The translations under genes were made by a program, and so were the position numbers. The notes under the pieces are model-generated. The model was not told where the DNA came from, searched no databases, and was given only the letters and a program-made list of their open reading frames with translations. Below, piece by piece: positions 35,255 to 44,740 of a DNA stretch of 64,000 bases. Source of the DNA: Proteiniphilum propionicum (GTDB lineage: Bacteria > Bacteroidota > Bacteroidia > Bacteroidales > Dysgonomonadaceae); contig NZ_CP073586.1 of NCBI RefSeq assembly GCF_022267555.1, positions 3,328,501 through 3,392,500 of the forward strand, given 5' to 3'. Each line of letters starts with the position of its first letter. Position 1 is the stretch's first letter.

Positions 35255-36541
35255 ATGACTTACGAAGAGACTCTCAACTACCTGTACAGGCAAATGCCCG
35301 AATATCAACGAATTGGGGATAGAGCATATAAAGAAGGGCTAGACAACAGCCTCGCGTTGGACGAGATATTCGGCCATCCCCACAAGCGCTACAGAACCAT
35401 ACATGTAGGGGGAACAAACGGCAAGGGTTCAACCTCACATCTGCTAGCGGCTATCTTGCAGAAAGCCGGTTACAGAGTGGGACTCTATACATCACCTCAC
35501 CTGATAGATTTCCGCGAGCGAATTCGTGTGAATGGAGCAATGATTGAAAAAGATTATGTTGTGGAATTCGTGGAAAAGTATAAAGATAAATTTGAACCTG
35601 TGATGCCCTCCTTTTTTGAGCTGACCATGGAGATGGCCTTTCTCTGGTTCTCCCTGCAGGAGGTTGATGTGGCAGTCGTTGAAGTGGGACTGGGCGGGCG
35701 GCTCGACAGCACTAACATCATCACTCCCGATATCAGCATCATCACCAACATTGGATTTGACCATATGAAATTTCTTGGTGATACACTGCCAAAGATAGCT
35801 GCCGAAAAGGCAGGGATAATAAAAAAACATACTCCTGTAGTGATTGGCGAGACGGACAATACGGAAGTAGCTCAGGTTTTTATTGATAAGGCACATTCCG
35901 TGAAAGCACCCATTGTATTCTCGGAACTATATATGAACGACTTTGAAGCTGAGAAGAAAGATTACGGATGGTTGTTTCAATCCGGCAAATACCCGAATCT
36001 GAAGGGCGAACTAAAGGGTATGGCACAGGACAAGAATGCCCGTACGGTATTAACAACAGTGGAGGCCCTACTTGAAACAGGGTACAACATACCGGCAGAA
36101 GCAGTTTACAAAGGGTTTGCTAACGTAACAGCTATCACCGGTTTAATGGGACGATGGCAGCAGCTACGGACTTCTCCTGAAATTATCTGTGACATAGCGC
36201 ATAACGCCCATGGATTAAAGTATGTGGCGGAACAGTTGCTTTTGGAAGATTACAACAGATTGCATATTGTATTCGGAATGGCTAACGACAAGGATGTAGA
36301 CTCCGTGCTTACATTAATGCCGCAAAATGCTGTTTACTATTTCACTAGGGCATCTGTAGAACGAGCATTAAACGAGAAGACGCTGGCAGGTTATGCAGCC
36401 GCACACGGGTTAGCAGGCTACATCTTTCCATCCGTTTCCCATGCTGTTGAAGCAGCACTGAAAAACGCCGGTGAAAATGACCTCATTTTCATCGGCGGCA
36501 GTTCCTTTATCGTGGCAGATGCGTTGCCGTTGTTTATATGA
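35255..36541 (+). CDS. folC: Bifunctional folylpolyglutamate/dihydrofolate synthase
   Basis: Adds glutamate to dihydropteroate and extends the polyglutamate tail of folates. The Mur-ligase-type P-loop is GGTNGKGS (residues 52-59). The segments LYTSPHLIDFRERIRVNG, EVGLGGRLDSTNII and DIAHNAHG are diagnostic. The frame is open from 35090, but that stretch lies within the M49 gene and its terminator, so the ATG at 35255 (428 aa) is taken. It ends one base from the convergent lipoprotein gene. thyA and folA lie 1-2 kb downstream, a loose folate neighbourhood. Confidence 0.95.
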   Translation: MTYEETLNYLYRQMPEYQRIGDRAYKEGLDNSLALDEIFGHPHKRYRTIHVGGTNGKGSTSHLLAAILQKAGYRVGLYTSPHLIDFRERIRVNGAMIEKDYVVEFVEKYKDKFEPVMPSFFELTMEMAFLWFSLQEVDVAVVEVGLGGRLDSTNIITPDISIITNIGFDHMKFLGDTLPKIAAEKAGIIKKHTPVVIGETDNTEVAQVFIDKAHSVKAPIVFSELYMNDFEAEKKDYGWLFQSGKYPNLKGELKGMAQDKNARTVLTTVEALLETGYNIPAEAVYKGFANVTAITGLMGRWQQLRTSPEIICDIAHNAHGLKYVAEQLLLEDYNRLHIVFGMANDKDVDSVLTLMPQNAVYYFTRASVERALNEKTLAGYAAAHGLAGYIFPSVSHAVEAALKNAGENDLIFIGGSSFIVADALPLFI

Positions 36542-37081
36542 TTACCATATTAATACAATCCGAAAATTATATGTTTGCGGTGCTGCAAGGTCTTTCGCCA
36601 ATTGCGAATCCTTTATAAAAAAGGCTACCATCCTTGGCTTACCATACTGATAATCAACGCTGATAGTCTCAGTGAAATAGATAGGGTTACCATTTGAATC
36701 ATCCCCATCGTAATAGGTGTTAACATAGGGAAGCAGCTTTTGAACTTCATCAACACCCTGCTCTCCTAAAAACAGATATCCGATTAATGCACCATTTTCA
36801 TAGATAAACTCAGTCAGGTCAGGCAAATCATAAATTGCTTCCCATTGAGATTCATCATCGCTCCATTTCCAGTCACCTTTATTGACTGTAATATTCACAA
36901 TTTTCCATTTAGTAAATTCAAGTTCTTTATTATTTTCTCTCAATGCCTCTTCAATCAATCTCCTCACCTCAAACTCATCAAGGTAATCATCGGAGGTGGA
37001 ACAGGAATATCCTACAAGCATTAATGCAACAAGGACAAAAGTGGATAACAACAATTTGACTATTCTTTTTCTCATCTTCAT
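36542..37081 (-). CDS. Hypothetical lipoprotein
   Basis: 179-residue secreted protein; the lipobox is in LVGYSC (Cys27). The mature part opens with an acidic helix (DEFEVRRLIEEALRENNKEL), followed by a beta-rich domain with two Trp-containing strands (GDWKWSDDESQWEAIYDLP) and a C-terminal FFIKDSQLAKDLAAPQTYNF. I do not recognise the family; Bacteroidales genomes carry similar unnamed lipoproteins. It is convergent with folC, the two stop codons being adjacent, and divergent from thyA. Confidence 0.65.
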   Translation of the reverse strand: MKMRKRIVKLLLSTFVLVALMLVGYSCSTSDDYLDEFEVRRLIEEALRENNKELEFTKWKIVNITVNKGDWKWSDDESQWEAIYDLPDLTEFIYENGALIGYLFLGEQGVDEVQKLLPYVNTYYDGDDSNGNPIYFTETISVDYQYGKPRMVAFFIKDSQLAKDLAAPQTYNFRIVLIW

Positions 37082-37297
37082 TCGTTTTAAGTCGTTTAAA
37101 TATTTTTTTACTGTTAAAGAATGTGCACTTCGCTGTATGACATAAAAAAAGCCGTTACGTTTAAATTAAACAATAAGAATGTAGAAATGTTTTAACAAAA
37201 CAGATGAAAATAAACAGTCAATAATATTTATTAAAACAGCCGGATGCGATAAGGATCTGAAAATTTTGTTGACGGGAAAAAGCCATAGGCAGGAAAT

Positions 37298-37337
37298 GCA
37301 TACAATCGCAATTACTTTTCAGAAATAGATTGTATGC
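37298..37337. promoter_or_regulatory. Inverted repeat overlapping the thyA promoter
   Basis: GCATACAATC (37298-37307) and GATTGTATGC (37328-37337) form a perfect 10-bp inverted repeat with a 20-nt spacer. The right arm covers the -33 element of the thyA promoter. This geometry, two half-sites centred 30 nt apart, suits a dimeric repressor or looping. The rest of the 388-nt gap to thyA holds nothing else I can name. Confidence 0.6.
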
Positions 37338-37359
37338 TTTAAAAAAAGAATTAATTTTG
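37329..37359 (+). promoter_or_regulatory. Promoter of thyA
   Basis: ATTG (37329-37332), 19-nt spacer, then TAATTTTG (37352-37359), a good match to the Bacteroidetes -33/-7 consensus. The predicted start is about 37365, leaving a leader of about 105 nt before the thyA ATG. Confidence 0.7.
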
Positions 37360-37469
37360 TCTGAAGACATTTTGACAGATACGCAAGGGACATTAAAAAA
37401 TCGGTGGCAAATAATTTGATGCTGCCCTTAATGTCAACGCAGAATAATATATTAAAGCAGAATAATAGA

Positions 37470-38264
37470 ATGAAACAATATCTTGATTTATTGCAAAGGG
37501 TGCTCGATGAGGGTGTCAGTAAGGATGACCGTACCGGTACTGGAACAATCAGTATATTTGGCCATCAGAGCCGGTATAGGATGAGCGATGGATTTCCTGT
37601 GCTCACAACAAAAAAACTCCATTTAAAATCTATTATACACGAATTGCTCTGGTTTCTGAATGGTGATACCAACATCAAATACCTGAACGAACACGGAGTA
37701 AGAATATGGAACGAATGGGCGGACGAAGATGGTGACCTGGGACATATCTACGGTTATCAGTGGCGATCATGGCCCGACTACAACGGTAGCCATATCGACC
37801 AGATATCACAGGTAATAAACACACTCAGGAAGAATCCGGACTCACGCCGAATTATTGTAAGCTCGTGGAATGTGGCCGATTTACCGAAAATGAATCTCCC
37901 ACCCTGTCACACTTTTTTTCAGTTTTATGTTGCCAACGGTAAACTTAGCCTACAGCTTTATCAGCGCAGTGCCGATATATTCTTAGGTGTACCTTTCAAC
38001 ATTGCGTCTTATGCATTGCTCCTGAAAATGATGGCACAGGTTACAGAGCTGGAAGAAGGCGATTTTATTCATACTTTTGGCGATGCCCATATATACCTTA
38101 ACCACCTGGAGCAGGTTAAGCTGCAACTCACACGTGAGCCGCGCGCACTGCCGCAAATGATAATTAACCCTGATGTGAAGGATATCTTCAGCTTCAGATA
38201 TGAAGATTTTGAGCTGGTGAACTACAATCCCTATCCACATATAAAAGGAAGCGTTGCCGTATGA
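37470..38264 (+). CDS. thyA: Thymidylate synthase
   Basis: Makes dTMP from dUMP using methylene-tetrahydrofolate. The catalytic cysteine is C146 in [27 protein letters not shown], the folate-binding WRSWPDYNG region, and [16 protein letters not shown] are conserved. The ATG at 37470 gives 264 aa, the standard length and numbering of the E. coli enzyme; the longer frame from a GTG at 37404 is rejected. Its stop overlaps the folA start (ATGA), the classical thyA-folA pairing that regenerates tetrahydrofolate. Confidence 0.97.
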   Translation: MKQYLDLLQRVLDEGVSKDDRTGTGTISIFGHQSRYRMSDGFPVLTTKKLHLKSIIHELLWFLNGDTNIKYLNEHGVRIWNEWADEDGDLGHIYGYQWRSWPDYNGSHIDQISQVINTLRKNPDSRRIIVSSWNVADLPKMNLPPCHTFFQFYVANGKLSLQLYQRSADIFLGVPFNIASYALLLKMMAQVTELEEGDFIHTFGDAHIYLNHLEQVKLQLTREPRALPQMIINPDVKDIFSFRYEDFELVNYNPYPHIKGSVAV

Positions 38265-38767
38265 TGAATAATGCCGTAAAAATTGCTATTATTGTTGCAC
38301 TCGACGAAGATAATGGTATCGGTAGGAAAGGAGGATTGCTTTGTCATCTGTCAAACGACCTTAAGCACTTTAAAAAGATTACTACAGGACATACTGTAAT
38401 AATGGGCAGGAAAACATATGAATCGCTACCAAAAGGAGCTCTGCCCTACCGTACAAATATCGTAATCACTTCAGAAAAAGCAGAAAATTTTCCCGGCTGC
38501 ATTGTGGTTCATTCTCTAAAGGAAGCAGTTGAACATTGCAACAAAGAAGGTGAAGCCTACATCATTGGCGGAGGACAACTGTACCGCTCTGCTATGCCTT
38601 TGGTGAAAAAGTTATATCTTACCCGTATACACCATACTTTTGAAGATGCGGATACTTTTTTCCCGGAAATAGATTTCAATGAATGGAGACTGATCAAAAA
38701 AGAAGAACATAAAGCGGACGAAAAACATAGCTATGACTATTCTTTTCTGACCTATTCAAAAAAATAA
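38261..38767 (+). CDS. folA: Dihydrofolate reductase
   Basis: Reduces the dihydrofolate made by ThyA to tetrahydrofolate with NADPH. Signatures: [30 protein letters not shown] with the active-site acidic residue, [19 protein letters not shown] and the [15 protein letters not shown] nucleotide-binding loop. The usual W after G in the active-site loop is replaced (GGLLCHL). Length is 168 aa. It overlaps thyA by 4 nt; a second ATG at 38264 is possible. The ECF sigma gene starts only 10 nt downstream. Confidence 0.95.
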   Translation: MMNNAVKIAIIVALDEDNGIGRKGGLLCHLSNDLKHFKKITTGHTVIMGRKTYESLPKGALPYRTNIVITSEKAENFPGCIVVHSLKEAVEHCNKEGEAYIIGGGQLYRSAMPLVKKLYLTRIHHTFEDADTFFPEIDFNEWRLIKKEEHKADEKHSYDYSFLTYSKK

Positions 38768-38777
38768 ATCGAAGAAA

Positions 38778-39353
38778 ATGAGTAGAGAAGCCTGGCAAAA
38801 ATTCCTGAAAGGAGACGAAAATGCATTCTCAGATCTTTATAGTTTCTACTTTAAAGAGCTTTTTGCGTATGGACTTAAAATAGGATTCAATGAAGATGAA
38901 TGTAAAGATGCTATACAAGATGTTTTTTTTAATATCTACATTTCCAGGAAAAAACTGTCACATGTACAAAATATTGAATTTTACCTGCTTCAAAGCCTGA
39001 AAAATAAATTGTTCGACTTTCATAACCGCGAAACAAAAATCAACCGCATAAACTATGAGGATATTTTTATAAATAACGAAGATGGCATAGTTGAACAGAT
39101 CATCAATAAAGAAAAACAGCTTGAAATTAAGAATATTATTTCTCAATTTCTACAAAAGCTGCCGCCAAAACAGAGAAAAATTATCTATTACCATTATCAG
39201 TTGAATCTTAATATTGAAGAGATAGCCACAATTTTAGAGATGACAACACCAGCAGTAAAAAAATCACTCTACAGGGCTCTACAGAAAATAAAGGAGACTT
39301 CATCAGATATAACGCAAAACATATTCACTCATTTTTTAACCATTGTTGGTTAA
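38778..39353 (+). CDS. ECF-type RNA polymerase sigma factor
   Basis: Extracytoplasmic-function sigma-70 factor of the Bacteroidetes FecI-like group. Region 2 is DLYSFYFKELFAYGLKIGFN and ECKDAIQDVFFNIYISR; region 4 is LPPKQRKIIYYHYQLNLNIEEIATILEMTTPAVKKSLYRALQ-like with the expected HTH. Length is 191 aa. It pairs with the FecR anti-sigma gene 247 nt downstream and the STN-containing SusC. It should therefore activate the SusC/D operon when substrate is present. It lies 10 nt after folA, so basal expression could come from the thyA-folA promoter. Confidence 0.93.
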   Translation: MSREAWQKFLKGDENAFSDLYSFYFKELFAYGLKIGFNEDECKDAIQDVFFNIYISRKKLSHVQNIEFYLLQSLKNKLFDFHNRETKINRINYEDIFINNEDGIVEQIINKEKQLEIKNIISQFLQKLPPKQRKIIYYHYQLNLNIEEIATILEMTTPAVKKSLYRALQKIKETSSDITQNIFTHFLTIVG

Positions 39354-39600
39354 TCTTCCTTAAATATGTCTTTTTTTTTATTATTCCCGGTCTTTGTATT
39401 ATAAAGCCTAAGGTAGTTTGTGTTAAGAGATCTCTATAGTGTTTTTCAAAACATTCGAGACAAGAGTTCCCTTACAAAACGTTTCTACCATTGCAATTAG
39501 GTCAATTTATGTGTTGATAAACTTTATATTATGAATATTTATTATTGATATTCAGTTTTTTAGAAGAAGACTCGTAATAATAAGATTAAGATAAGACAAG

Positions 39601-40746
39601 ATGAGCCATAATGATTTTTTGTGTGACGACCTTTTTATTTATTGGAGATTACATCCAACCAAAGAGCTGGACTCCTTTTGGGAAGAATATCTTCTTGAGA
39701 ATAAGAAAGCCAGCGTCCCATTCAATGAAGCTATCGAAGCTTTCGAAATGATAAGGAACGAACAAAATAATTATCATTTCGACGAATCTTCCCTACGAGA
39801 AAAATTGAATGAGAGAATTAAAAAACATAAGAATAAAAATATTTATAGAATATTTGCCTCATCTGCAGCTGCCATATTACTAGTTACATTGATATCCACT
39901 TTTTACGTTCTTAACAGAATGGGTGATAGGGAAGGAACTGACATATCCTCAACGGGAGTGATGATCAACAATAGCAGTGTGCAGCTTGTTACTGGAAACA
40001 AAGTACTGGAAATTGACAACAACTCCACTTTAAATCTTTCTGAAAAAAAACATAGCGCATTAATTACTAATTCGCTTGCACATAAAGAGATCGATTTAAA
40101 AGACAACCAATCTAACAGACTAATAGTACCGTATGGTAAGAGATCGACTTTGGTATTGGCTGACGGATCTAAAGTACTTCTGAATTCCGGAACCAAAATG
40201 GAATTTCCTTCAATGTTTAGTGGGGAAGACAGAGAAATAAGAGTAGAAGGAGAAATATTCATCGATGTTGTAAAACAAGACAATGTACCTTTTATTATTC
40301 AAACACCTAATTCCAGAATAACTGTCTTCGGCACCTCATTTAACGTCTCTTCATATTCCGATGAGAAGAGTGAATCGGTTGTTTTGGTTGACGGTTCGGT
40401 TGAGGTAAGGAGCGGAAACAGCGCTTTGATATTAAAGCCAAATGAAATGGCAGTGATTGAAGACGGATATATTGAACATAAGACTGTTGATGTGTTAAAT
40501 TATATATGCTGGACTAGTGGCTATATGCAATTGAATAAAACTCCACTAAATGATGTATTGAGAAAAATTGAAAGATACTATAATGTAAATTTTCAATACA
40601 ATGATGATTTAAAATTAAACGTTCAGACCTGCTCGGGTAAATTATTTCTTTCTGACAATTTCGACGATGTACTCGAAGCGTTTTCAAAAATGACCTACTT
40701 GCAATATGAAAAGCACGATGATAAATCTATATTCATCCATAAATAA
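39601..40746 (+). CDS. FecR-type anti-sigma factor
   Basis: Inner-membrane anti-sigma factor that relays the signal from the SusC STN domain to the ECF sigma factor. The N-terminal cytoplasmic part (residues 1-78) is followed by one transmembrane helix (about 81-101, IFASSAAAILLVTLISTFYV). The periplasmic FecR domain has IVPYGKRSTLVLADGSKVLLNSGT and FGTSFNVSSYSDEKSESVVL. The C-terminal DUF4974 domain starts near residue 310 (LNKTPLNDVLRKIERYYNV). Length (381 aa) is normal. The 247 nt before it contain no other gene. Confidence 0.94.
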   Translation: MSHNDFLCDDLFIYWRLHPTKELDSFWEEYLLENKKASVPFNEAIEAFEMIRNEQNNYHFDESSLREKLNERIKKHKNKNIYRIFASSAAAILLVTLISTFYVLNRMGDREGTDISSTGVMINNSSVQLVTGNKVLEIDNNSTLNLSEKKHSALITNSLAHKEIDLKDNQSNRLIVPYGKRSTLVLADGSKVLLNSGTKMEFPSMFSGEDREIRVEGEIFIDVVKQDNVPFIIQTPNSRITVFGTSFNVSSYSDEKSESVVLVDGSVEVRSGNSALILKPNEMAVIEDGYIEHKTVDVLNYICWTSGYMQLNKTPLNDVLRKIERYYNVNFQYNDDLKLNVQTCSGKLFLSDNFDDVLEAFSKMTYLQYEKHDDKSIFIHK

Positions 40747-40799
40747 TCAAGTTATTAACAAAAAAGATAAATATATATGCCTATGAGAAAAGATAAATG

Positions 40800-40835
40800 A
40801 AAAAAAAGTCGGATAGTGCCGCAAACACTATCCGA
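40800..40835 (-). terminator. Minus-strand intrinsic terminator in the SusC leader
   Basis: Perfect 10-bp stem TCGGATAGTG/CACTATCCGA (40809-40818, 40826-40835), 7-nt loop, then on the minus strand C and eight T. The U-run is on the minus strand only, so it does not serve the plus-strand fecR gene. Confidence 0.85.
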
Positions 40836-40940
40836 TCAGAGTTGATTTTGATGTCAAACAGGAGCAAAATTTGTATGATTATGCCTTGCGACAACAAAAT
40901 CTAAAAGTGAATCATAATTTATTGGTAACAAATTAAAATT
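40800..40940 (-). ncRNA. Candidate cis-antisense sRNA opposite the SusC leader
   Basis: Predicted from signals only. On the minus strand a promoter lies at 40976-40946 and a strong intrinsic terminator at 40835-40800, with no minus-strand ORF between them. The transcript would be about 140 nt and fully complementary to the leader of the SusC mRNA. Bacteroides PULs are known to carry antisense RNAs (the DonS family) in this same position next to susC, so a repressor of the SusC/D operon is the natural reading. Confidence 0.6.
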
Positions 40941-40945
40941 CAATA

Positions 40946-40976
40946 CAAAGATATGCAAGAAAAGTATAAATGTAAA
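40946..40976 (-). promoter_or_regulatory. Minus-strand promoter at the SusC start codon
   Basis: Minus-strand TATCTTTG (40953-40946) is an exact TAnnTTTG -7 element. TTTA (40976-40973) lies 19 nt upstream at the -33 position. It points away from susC and toward the minus-strand terminator about 110 nt downstream. Confidence 0.65.
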
Positions 40977-43900
40977 CAATTTGCCACGAAAAGAAACAAA
41001 AAGTTTTTAAAAATCATGAAAATCTATTTTTTGATAACTTTCCTTTGCATTTTTTCCGTTACGGCAGAAAACACATACTCCCAGTCGAAGGAGGTAAGTG
41101 CTGAATTGAGAGACGTAGCGTTAAAAGATGCATTTCGTGAATTAGAGAAAAACAGCGACTATCTCTTCCTTGTTATGGACAACACAGAGAGTTATTTAAC
41201 AACTAAAGTTAACATCTCAGTCAACAATAAATCAATGGTAGAGATACTCGATTTGTTGCTTAAGAATACCAACCTGACCTACTCAATTGTTAACAGACAG
41301 ATTACAATTTCGAGAAAACCGGGTATTGCTGAAAATAAGGAGATTGATGTAAAAACAAGCATCAAGGAAGTTCAACAGACAGAAAAAACAATTACAGGAG
41401 TGGTTACCGATGCGAATGGAGAAGCCATTATCGGAGCCAATATAATTGAAGTGGGAACTCCTTCCCATGGAACTATTACCGACATTAACGGAAGATTTAC
41501 ACTAAATGTAAGCAACAATGCATCCATTAAAGTCTCATTTATAGGATATCTGAGTCAAACAATCAATACTATTGGGAAGACCAGCTTTAATATCACCCTG
41601 GCTGAAGATACTCAGGCACTTGAGGAGGTGGTGGTGGTGGGCTATGGAACACAGCGGAAAGCAAATCTTACAGGTGCTGTATCTTCAGTAAACGTTGACG
41701 AGGTGCTGGGCAGCCGTCCGGTTGCCGACGTGGGGAGAGGGCTGCAGGGGACTATACCAGGGCTGTCAATTGTTGTCCCAAGCGGAGAAGTAGGTTCTAA
41801 CCCAATTATGAAAATTCGTGGACAAATTGGCTCTATTGCAGGGTCAAGTGATCCGCTGATATTAGTGGATAATGTTGAAATACCGAATATTCAAATGATA
41901 AATCCAAATGATATAGAATCGATATCCGTTTTGAAAGATGCCGCAGCAAGTTCAATATACGGATCGAAAGCAGCATTTGGAGTAATTCTTATAACCACAA
42001 AAAAAGGAGCTAAAACTGAAAAGACAGATATAACATATTCAACCAACTTATCCTGGCAAAAACCCTTTAAAAAGATTGATATTGCAGGTATAGACGGACT
42101 GGAGTATACACTGGAAGCTCATGAGAATATGAAAGCCGGAGGTCCTGCAGGCGGTTTCTGGCGAGTAAACAGGGAAAGTTTTGAAAAAATAAAAGAGTGG
42201 CAGGATAAATACGCAGGAGTTGTAAAATACAATGATCCTGTAATTTATGGAAGGGACTGGATTTATGACGGAACTGATAAATTCGGATATAGAATTTATG
42301 ATCCTGTAGAGGCCATGATCAAAAATTCAGCCTTTTCTCAAACACACAACCTATCACTTAACGGTAAAAGAAAAGATACTAATTATACATTAAGTGTAGG
42401 TTACCTTGGACAAGAGGGTATGATGAAACCAGCTGTTCATGATGATTACAGTAGGTTTACAGGCAATCTGAATTTATCTACAAAGCTCACAGATTTCTTA
42501 ACAGTCAGGGGGGGAGCAATGTTTACCGATGCAACCAAAAGATACCCAAACTCGGCAACTGGGTTCGTTGCAGACCCATGGTTATATCTTTACAGATGGA
42601 GCCGCCTGTTTCCTACCGGTGCCCTTGAAAACGGAGAAGAGGTGAGAGACCCCTATTTCGACACCAAAAATGCACATACAGCGAAAGATAAGAAGAAATA
42701 CACGAATCTGAATATAGGAACCACCTTTGATTTCAATGATAACTGGAACCTTCTTGCAGATTATGCATTCAGTACCCGATTAGATCAGTCAACATCGTCC
42801 AGACCCACTTTTAGCGGACGTGAACCATGGTACACACCTGTTGCCTGGAATGATGCCAACGGAAACCGTATTTATGTGGATGAAAACGGCAACATTACAA
42901 ATGACGAAGGAATGCCGGGATACAGGCTCCCTTATGTAAATTATATTACATCTGATAAAACCTATTTTTACAAATACTCCTTTGTTTCCGAGAAACACAC
43001 TTTCAATGCAGTGACTAATTATAATTTAAAACTGGCAGAGGACCATAATTTTAAATTTATGGCAGGTACAAATATAGAAAGTTATAAATGGGACAGTCAC
43101 TGGTCTAACAAAACTGAATTAATAGATGAGAAAAATCCACAGTTTAATTTTGCCGTAGGTACTGAAACTGTAGGAGGTGGTGCCAACTGGGACTCACAGG
43201 TAGGGGTTTTCAGCCGGATAAATTACTCTTTTATGGATAAGTATCTGTTAGAGGCGAACCTGCGCTATGATGCGACTTCTAAGTTTCCAAGTAATCTGAG
43301 ATGGAGATGGTATCCGTCATTTTCCGGAGGATGGGTAATCACTAATGAATCGTTTATGGCTCCATTGGATCCGATTTTGAGTTTTGCAAAAATACGTGCA
43401 TCATGGGGTAAGATTGGAGATCAATCAGTTTCCAACGCATTATACCTGGCAACAATGGATATTAATAAAAATTCCTGGCTCTCTTACGACGGTGAACAGT
43501 ATTTTCAGCTTAGCACTCCCAATCCTATTTCTGCAGGTATCACCTGGCAGGATATAGAATCTTTAAATATTGGTTTGGATTTGCGTTTTATCAACAATAA
43601 GATGGGGCTTGTGTTTGAATGGTTCCAGCGCGATACAAAAAACATGATTATTGCCGGTGACGCTCTTCCAGCAACATATGGAGCAAACGCTCCACAGGGA
43701 AACTATGGTAATCTGCGCACAAAAGGCTGGGAAATTGCTGCCGACTTCAACCACCGGTTCAGTAATGGATTGGGCATAAATGTAAATGCCAATATTTCAG
43801 ATGCTATTACTGATATAACAAAAGGTGCTGATTGGAATACACCATGGGAGAATCGCTTGATACATAACAATTATGCTACTGGCAGGCGCTATGGTGATAT

Positions 43901-44723
43901 ATACGGATATGTTACTGATCGCCTATTTCAAAAAGAAGATTTTATTTACGACGACAACGGTAACATCCAGCAAACAATAATCATCTGGGAAGGCACTGCT
44001 AAACGAACCAACCAGCTTGCAGGCAAAAATCCGGTTTATCAGACCTATTTTGAGGATGGCAACCAGGTGTTACTGGTAGGCCCCGGTGATGTTAAGTTTG
44101 TTGATGTGAATCGTGACGGATATATCACCCCTGGTAAAAACACTTTTGGAGATCCAGGAGACCAGGTTGTTATTGGGAACTTTACACCCCGTTACGAATT
44201 CGGATTACGTCTGGGAGCCGATTATAAAGGTTTTGATGCTTCAGTTTTTTTCCAGGGAGTGGGGAAGCGAAAAATTTGGGGTGCCGGACAATTGGCCATA
44301 CCCGGATTTCACGTGAAAGATGGTGCGATGCCACAAGCAATAGCTAAAGATTTTTGGAAAAAGGACAGGACAGATGCTTTCTACCCAAGGGCATGGAATT
44401 TAGGCGGTTCGAATGAAGGATTCGTGATGCGAAAGCAGTCGCGTTATATGCTAAATATGGCATATTTAAAAATTAAAAATATCACATTGGGTTATACTGT
44501 ACCAAAAGATATTGTAAGCCGGATGTATTTATCGAATGCGCGCTTATATATATCATTTGAGAACTTCTTTACTTTCGACAAGTTAAGGGGTCTTCCGATA
44601 GATCCGGAAGCAATTTCCGGACATTCTATGTTATTGACCAATGGAAATTACAACCTTGGCCGAACCGGGACTTCCAATCCTACATTTAAATCAGCATCTG
44701 TAGGTTTTCAAGTTAGTTTATAA
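40953..44723 (+). CDS. SusC/RagA TonB-dependent transporter with STN signalling domain
   Basis: Outer-membrane importer that also signals to FecR. A long N-terminus (MQEKYKCKQFATKRNKKFLK) precedes a signal peptide at about residues 22-44; a start at 41016 (MKIY) is possible. Next come the STN domain (about 48-117, ELRDVALKDAFRELEKNSDY), a carboxypeptidase-like domain (147-225, ITGVVTDANGEAIIGANIIE), the TonB box EEVVVVGYGTQRK, a plug (ADVGRGLQGTIPGLSIVV) and the barrel ending FKSASVGFQVSL. Length is 1256 aa. In context the cargo is likely a peptidoglycan-derived glycan, by inference from downstream genes. Confidence 0.95.
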   Translation: MQEKYKCKQFATKRNKKFLKIMKIYFLITFLCIFSVTAENTYSQSKEVSAELRDVALKDAFRELEKNSDYLFLVMDNTESYLTTKVNISVNNKSMVEILDLLLKNTNLTYSIVNRQITISRKPGIAENKEIDVKTSIKEVQQTEKTITGVVTDANGEAIIGANIIEVGTPSHGTITDINGRFTLNVSNNASIKVSFIGYLSQTINTIGKTSFNITLAEDTQALEEVVVVGYGTQRKANLTGAVSSVNVDEVLGSRPVADVGRGLQGTIPGLSIVVPSGEVGSNPIMKIRGQIGSIAGSSDPLILVDNVEIPNIQMINPNDIESISVLKDAAASSIYGSKAAFGVILITTKKGAKTEKTDITYSTNLSWQKPFKKIDIAGIDGLEYTLEAHENMKAGGPAGGFWRVNRESFEKIKEWQDKYAGVVKYNDPVIYGRDWIYDGTDKFGYRIYDPVEAMIKNSAFSQTHNLSLNGKRKDTNYTLSVGYLGQEGMMKPAVHDDYSRFTGNLNLSTKLTDFLTVRGGAMFTDATKRYPNSATGFVADPWLYLYRWSRLFPTGALENGEEVRDPYFDTKNAHTAKDKKKYTNLNIGTTFDFNDNWNLLADYAFSTRLDQSTSSRPTFSGREPWYTPVAWNDANGNRIYVDENGNITNDEGMPGYRLPYVNYITSDKTYFYKYSFVSEKHTFNAVTNYNLKLAEDHNFKFMAGTNIESYKWDSHWSNKTELIDEKNPQFNFAVGTETVGGGANWDSQVGVFSRINYSFMDKYLLEANLRYDATSKFPSNLRWRWYPSFSGGWVITNESFMAPLDPILSFAKIRASWGKIGDQSVSNALYLATMDINKNSWLSYDGEQYFQLSTPNPISAGITWQDIESLNIGLDLRFINNKMGLVFEWFQRDTKNMIIAGDALPATYGANAPQGNYGNLRTKGWEIAADFNHRFSNGLGINVNANISDAITDITKGADWNTPWENRLIHNNYATGRRYGDIYGYVTDRLFQKEDFIYDDNGNIQQTIIIWEGTAKRTNQLAGKNPVYQTYFEDGNQVLLVGPGDVKFVDVNRDGYITPGKNTFGDPGDQVVIGNFTPRYEFGLRLGADYKGFDASVFFQGVGKRKIWGAGQLAIPGFHVKDGAMPQAIAKDFWKKDRTDAFYPRAWNLGGSNEGFVMRKQSRYMLNMAYLKIKNITLGYTVPKDIVSRMYLSNARLYISFENFFTFDKLRGLPIDPEAISGHSMLLTNGNYNLGRTGTSNPTFKSASVGFQVSL

Positions 44724-44740
44724 TCAATTAAATTAATATT

